Shown here: piece by piece, positions 5,447 through 6,099 of the stretch
How positions within the stretch are numbered: the stretch's first letter is position 1
Layout: each line of letters starts with the position of its first letter
Origin: Treponema sp. UBA1240
Lineage (GTDB): Bacteria; Spirochaetota; Spirochaetia; Treponematales; Treponemataceae
Assembly (NCBI GenBank): GCA_002308875.1
Contig: DBWK01000031.1
Coordinates: 1-6,099 of the forward strand
Length of the DNA: 6,099 nucleotides
Direction: 5' to 3'
Program-made: the position numbers and the translations under genes
The notes under the pieces: generated by a model
The model's database searches: none
What the model was told of the DNA's origin: nothing
Seen by the model: the letters and a program-made list of their open reading frames with translations, nothing else

Positions 5447-6099
5447 ATGAACTATTTTAACTCAATTCCGTGGCGTGAAGCTCTTATGCAGCTTGGAACA
5501 TGCCGCTTTATGGACAGAAACGAGTTTTCTGACGGAACAAACGCACTTAAAGGCAAAAAAATCGTAATCGTAGGCTGCGGTGCACAGGGTCTTAACCAGG
5601 GACTTAACCTCCGCGATTCAGGACTTGACGTTAGCTACGCACTCCGCAAGGAAGCAATTGAGCAAAAACGTGCAAGCTGGAAAAACGCAACCGAAAACGG
5701 TTTTAAAGTCGGAACATATGACGAACTTATCCCAACTGCTGACCTCGTTGGTAACCTTACACCGGACAAGCAGCATTCTAACGTAATTGCCGCTATTATG
5801 CCGCTCATGAAAAAAGGTTCTGCCCTCTGGTACAGCCACGGATTTAACATTGTTGAAGAAGGAATGCAGATTCGCAAGGATATTACCGTTGTTATGATGG
5901 CACCTAAAGGACCTGGTTCAGAAGTACGTGTTGAATATCAGCGCGGGTTCGGTATTCCTACCCTTATTGCTGTTCACCCCGAAAACGACCCTGAAAAGAA
6001 AGGCTGGGCAATCGCAAAAGCTCTTGCTGTAGGAACTGGTGGAAGCCGTGCAGGTGTTCTTGAATCAAGCTTTGTTGCAGAAGTAAAATCTGACCTTAT
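5447..6099 (+). CDS. ilvC: Ketol-acid reductoisomerase, class II (C-terminus off the right edge)
   Basis: Mg- and NADPH-dependent enzyme of valine, leucine and isoleucine synthesis: it isomerises and reduces 2-acetolactate, or 2-aceto-2-hydroxybutyrate, to the dihydroxy acids. In the window are 217 residues of an expected 490 or so. The start NYFNSIPWREALMQLGTCRF (2-21) matches the long, E. coli-type class II form, not the short class I form of about 330. Seen: the nucleotide-binding loop GCGAQG (43-48); Arg67, Arg75 and Ser77 in LRKEAIEQKRAS, matching the NADPH-phosphate contacts Arg68, Arg76 and Ser78 of E. coli; YSHGFNI (129-135) with catalytic His131; and ESSFVAEVKSD (206-216) ending in the metal ligand Asp216. 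The remaining metal ligands are off the edge. One local change is KGPG (154-157) where E. coli has KCPG. It is transcribed away from kamA. Confidence 0.97.
   Translation, partial: MNYFNSIPWREALMQLGTCRFMDRNEFSDGTNALKGKKIVIVGCGAQGLNQGLNLRDSGLDVSYALRKEAIEQKRASWKNATENGFKVGTYDELIPTADLVGNLTPDKQHSNVIAAIMPLMKKGSALWYSHGFNIVEEGMQIRKDITVVMMAPKGPGSEVRVEYQRGFGIPTLIAVHPENDPEKKGWAIAKALAVGTGGSRAGVLESSFVAEVKSDL

Overview
The window looks like a chromosomal housekeeping region of a free-living or gut spirochaete, probably Treponema-like. This is a moderate-confidence inference from the overall look of the TsaD and KamA-type proteins and from a lipoprotein whose signal has a relaxed, spirochaete-style lipobox (FSGC). 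It could not be checked by a search. I see no mobile element, CRISPR array, tRNA or rRNA, and no sign of recent rearrangement.

Layout. Positions 1-5291 are filled by seven minus-strand genes packed as one apparent operon. In transcription order they are: a KamA/EpmB-type radical SAM lysine aminomutase (5291-4293), a membrane-anchored divergent polysaccharide deacetylase (4306-3266), tsaD for tRNA t6A synthesis (3255-2233), a four-helix membrane protein of unknown function (2184-1777), a MutT-like Nudix hydrolase (1773-1372), a small SH3-like lipoprotein (1393-1037), and argH, which runs off the left edge (1025-1). Junctions are tight: two overlaps (14 and 22 bp), gaps of 3, 10 and 11 nt, and one gap of 48 nt. 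On the plus strand, ilvC (5447 onward) is transcribed divergently and runs off the right edge.

Regulation. The 155-bp divergent intergenic region (5292-5446) carries two readable promoters. The one for the minus-strand operon is a perfect sigma-70 consensus (TTGACA, 17-bp spacer, TATAAT). Its -10 box ends only 7 nt before the only plausible ATG of the kamA-like gene, so its first gene is predicted to be translated from a leaderless mRNA. The ilvC promoter is an extended -10 (TGGTATAAT) with a weak -35, a roughly 50-nt leader and a good ribosome binding site.

How the genes fit together. Two genes concern translation quality (tRNA t6A by TsaD and, if the aminomutase is EpmB-like, beta-lysylation of elongation factor P). 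One cleans or processes nucleotides (Nudix), two act in or outside the membrane (deacetylase, lipoprotein), and argH and ilvC make amino acids. The window is mostly conserved core metabolism. The points most worth a second look are the predicted leaderless consensus promoter, the aminomutase that combines an EpmB-like length and cluster motif with the complete lysine 2,3-aminomutase active site, and the unknown membrane protein coupled to the Nudix gene.
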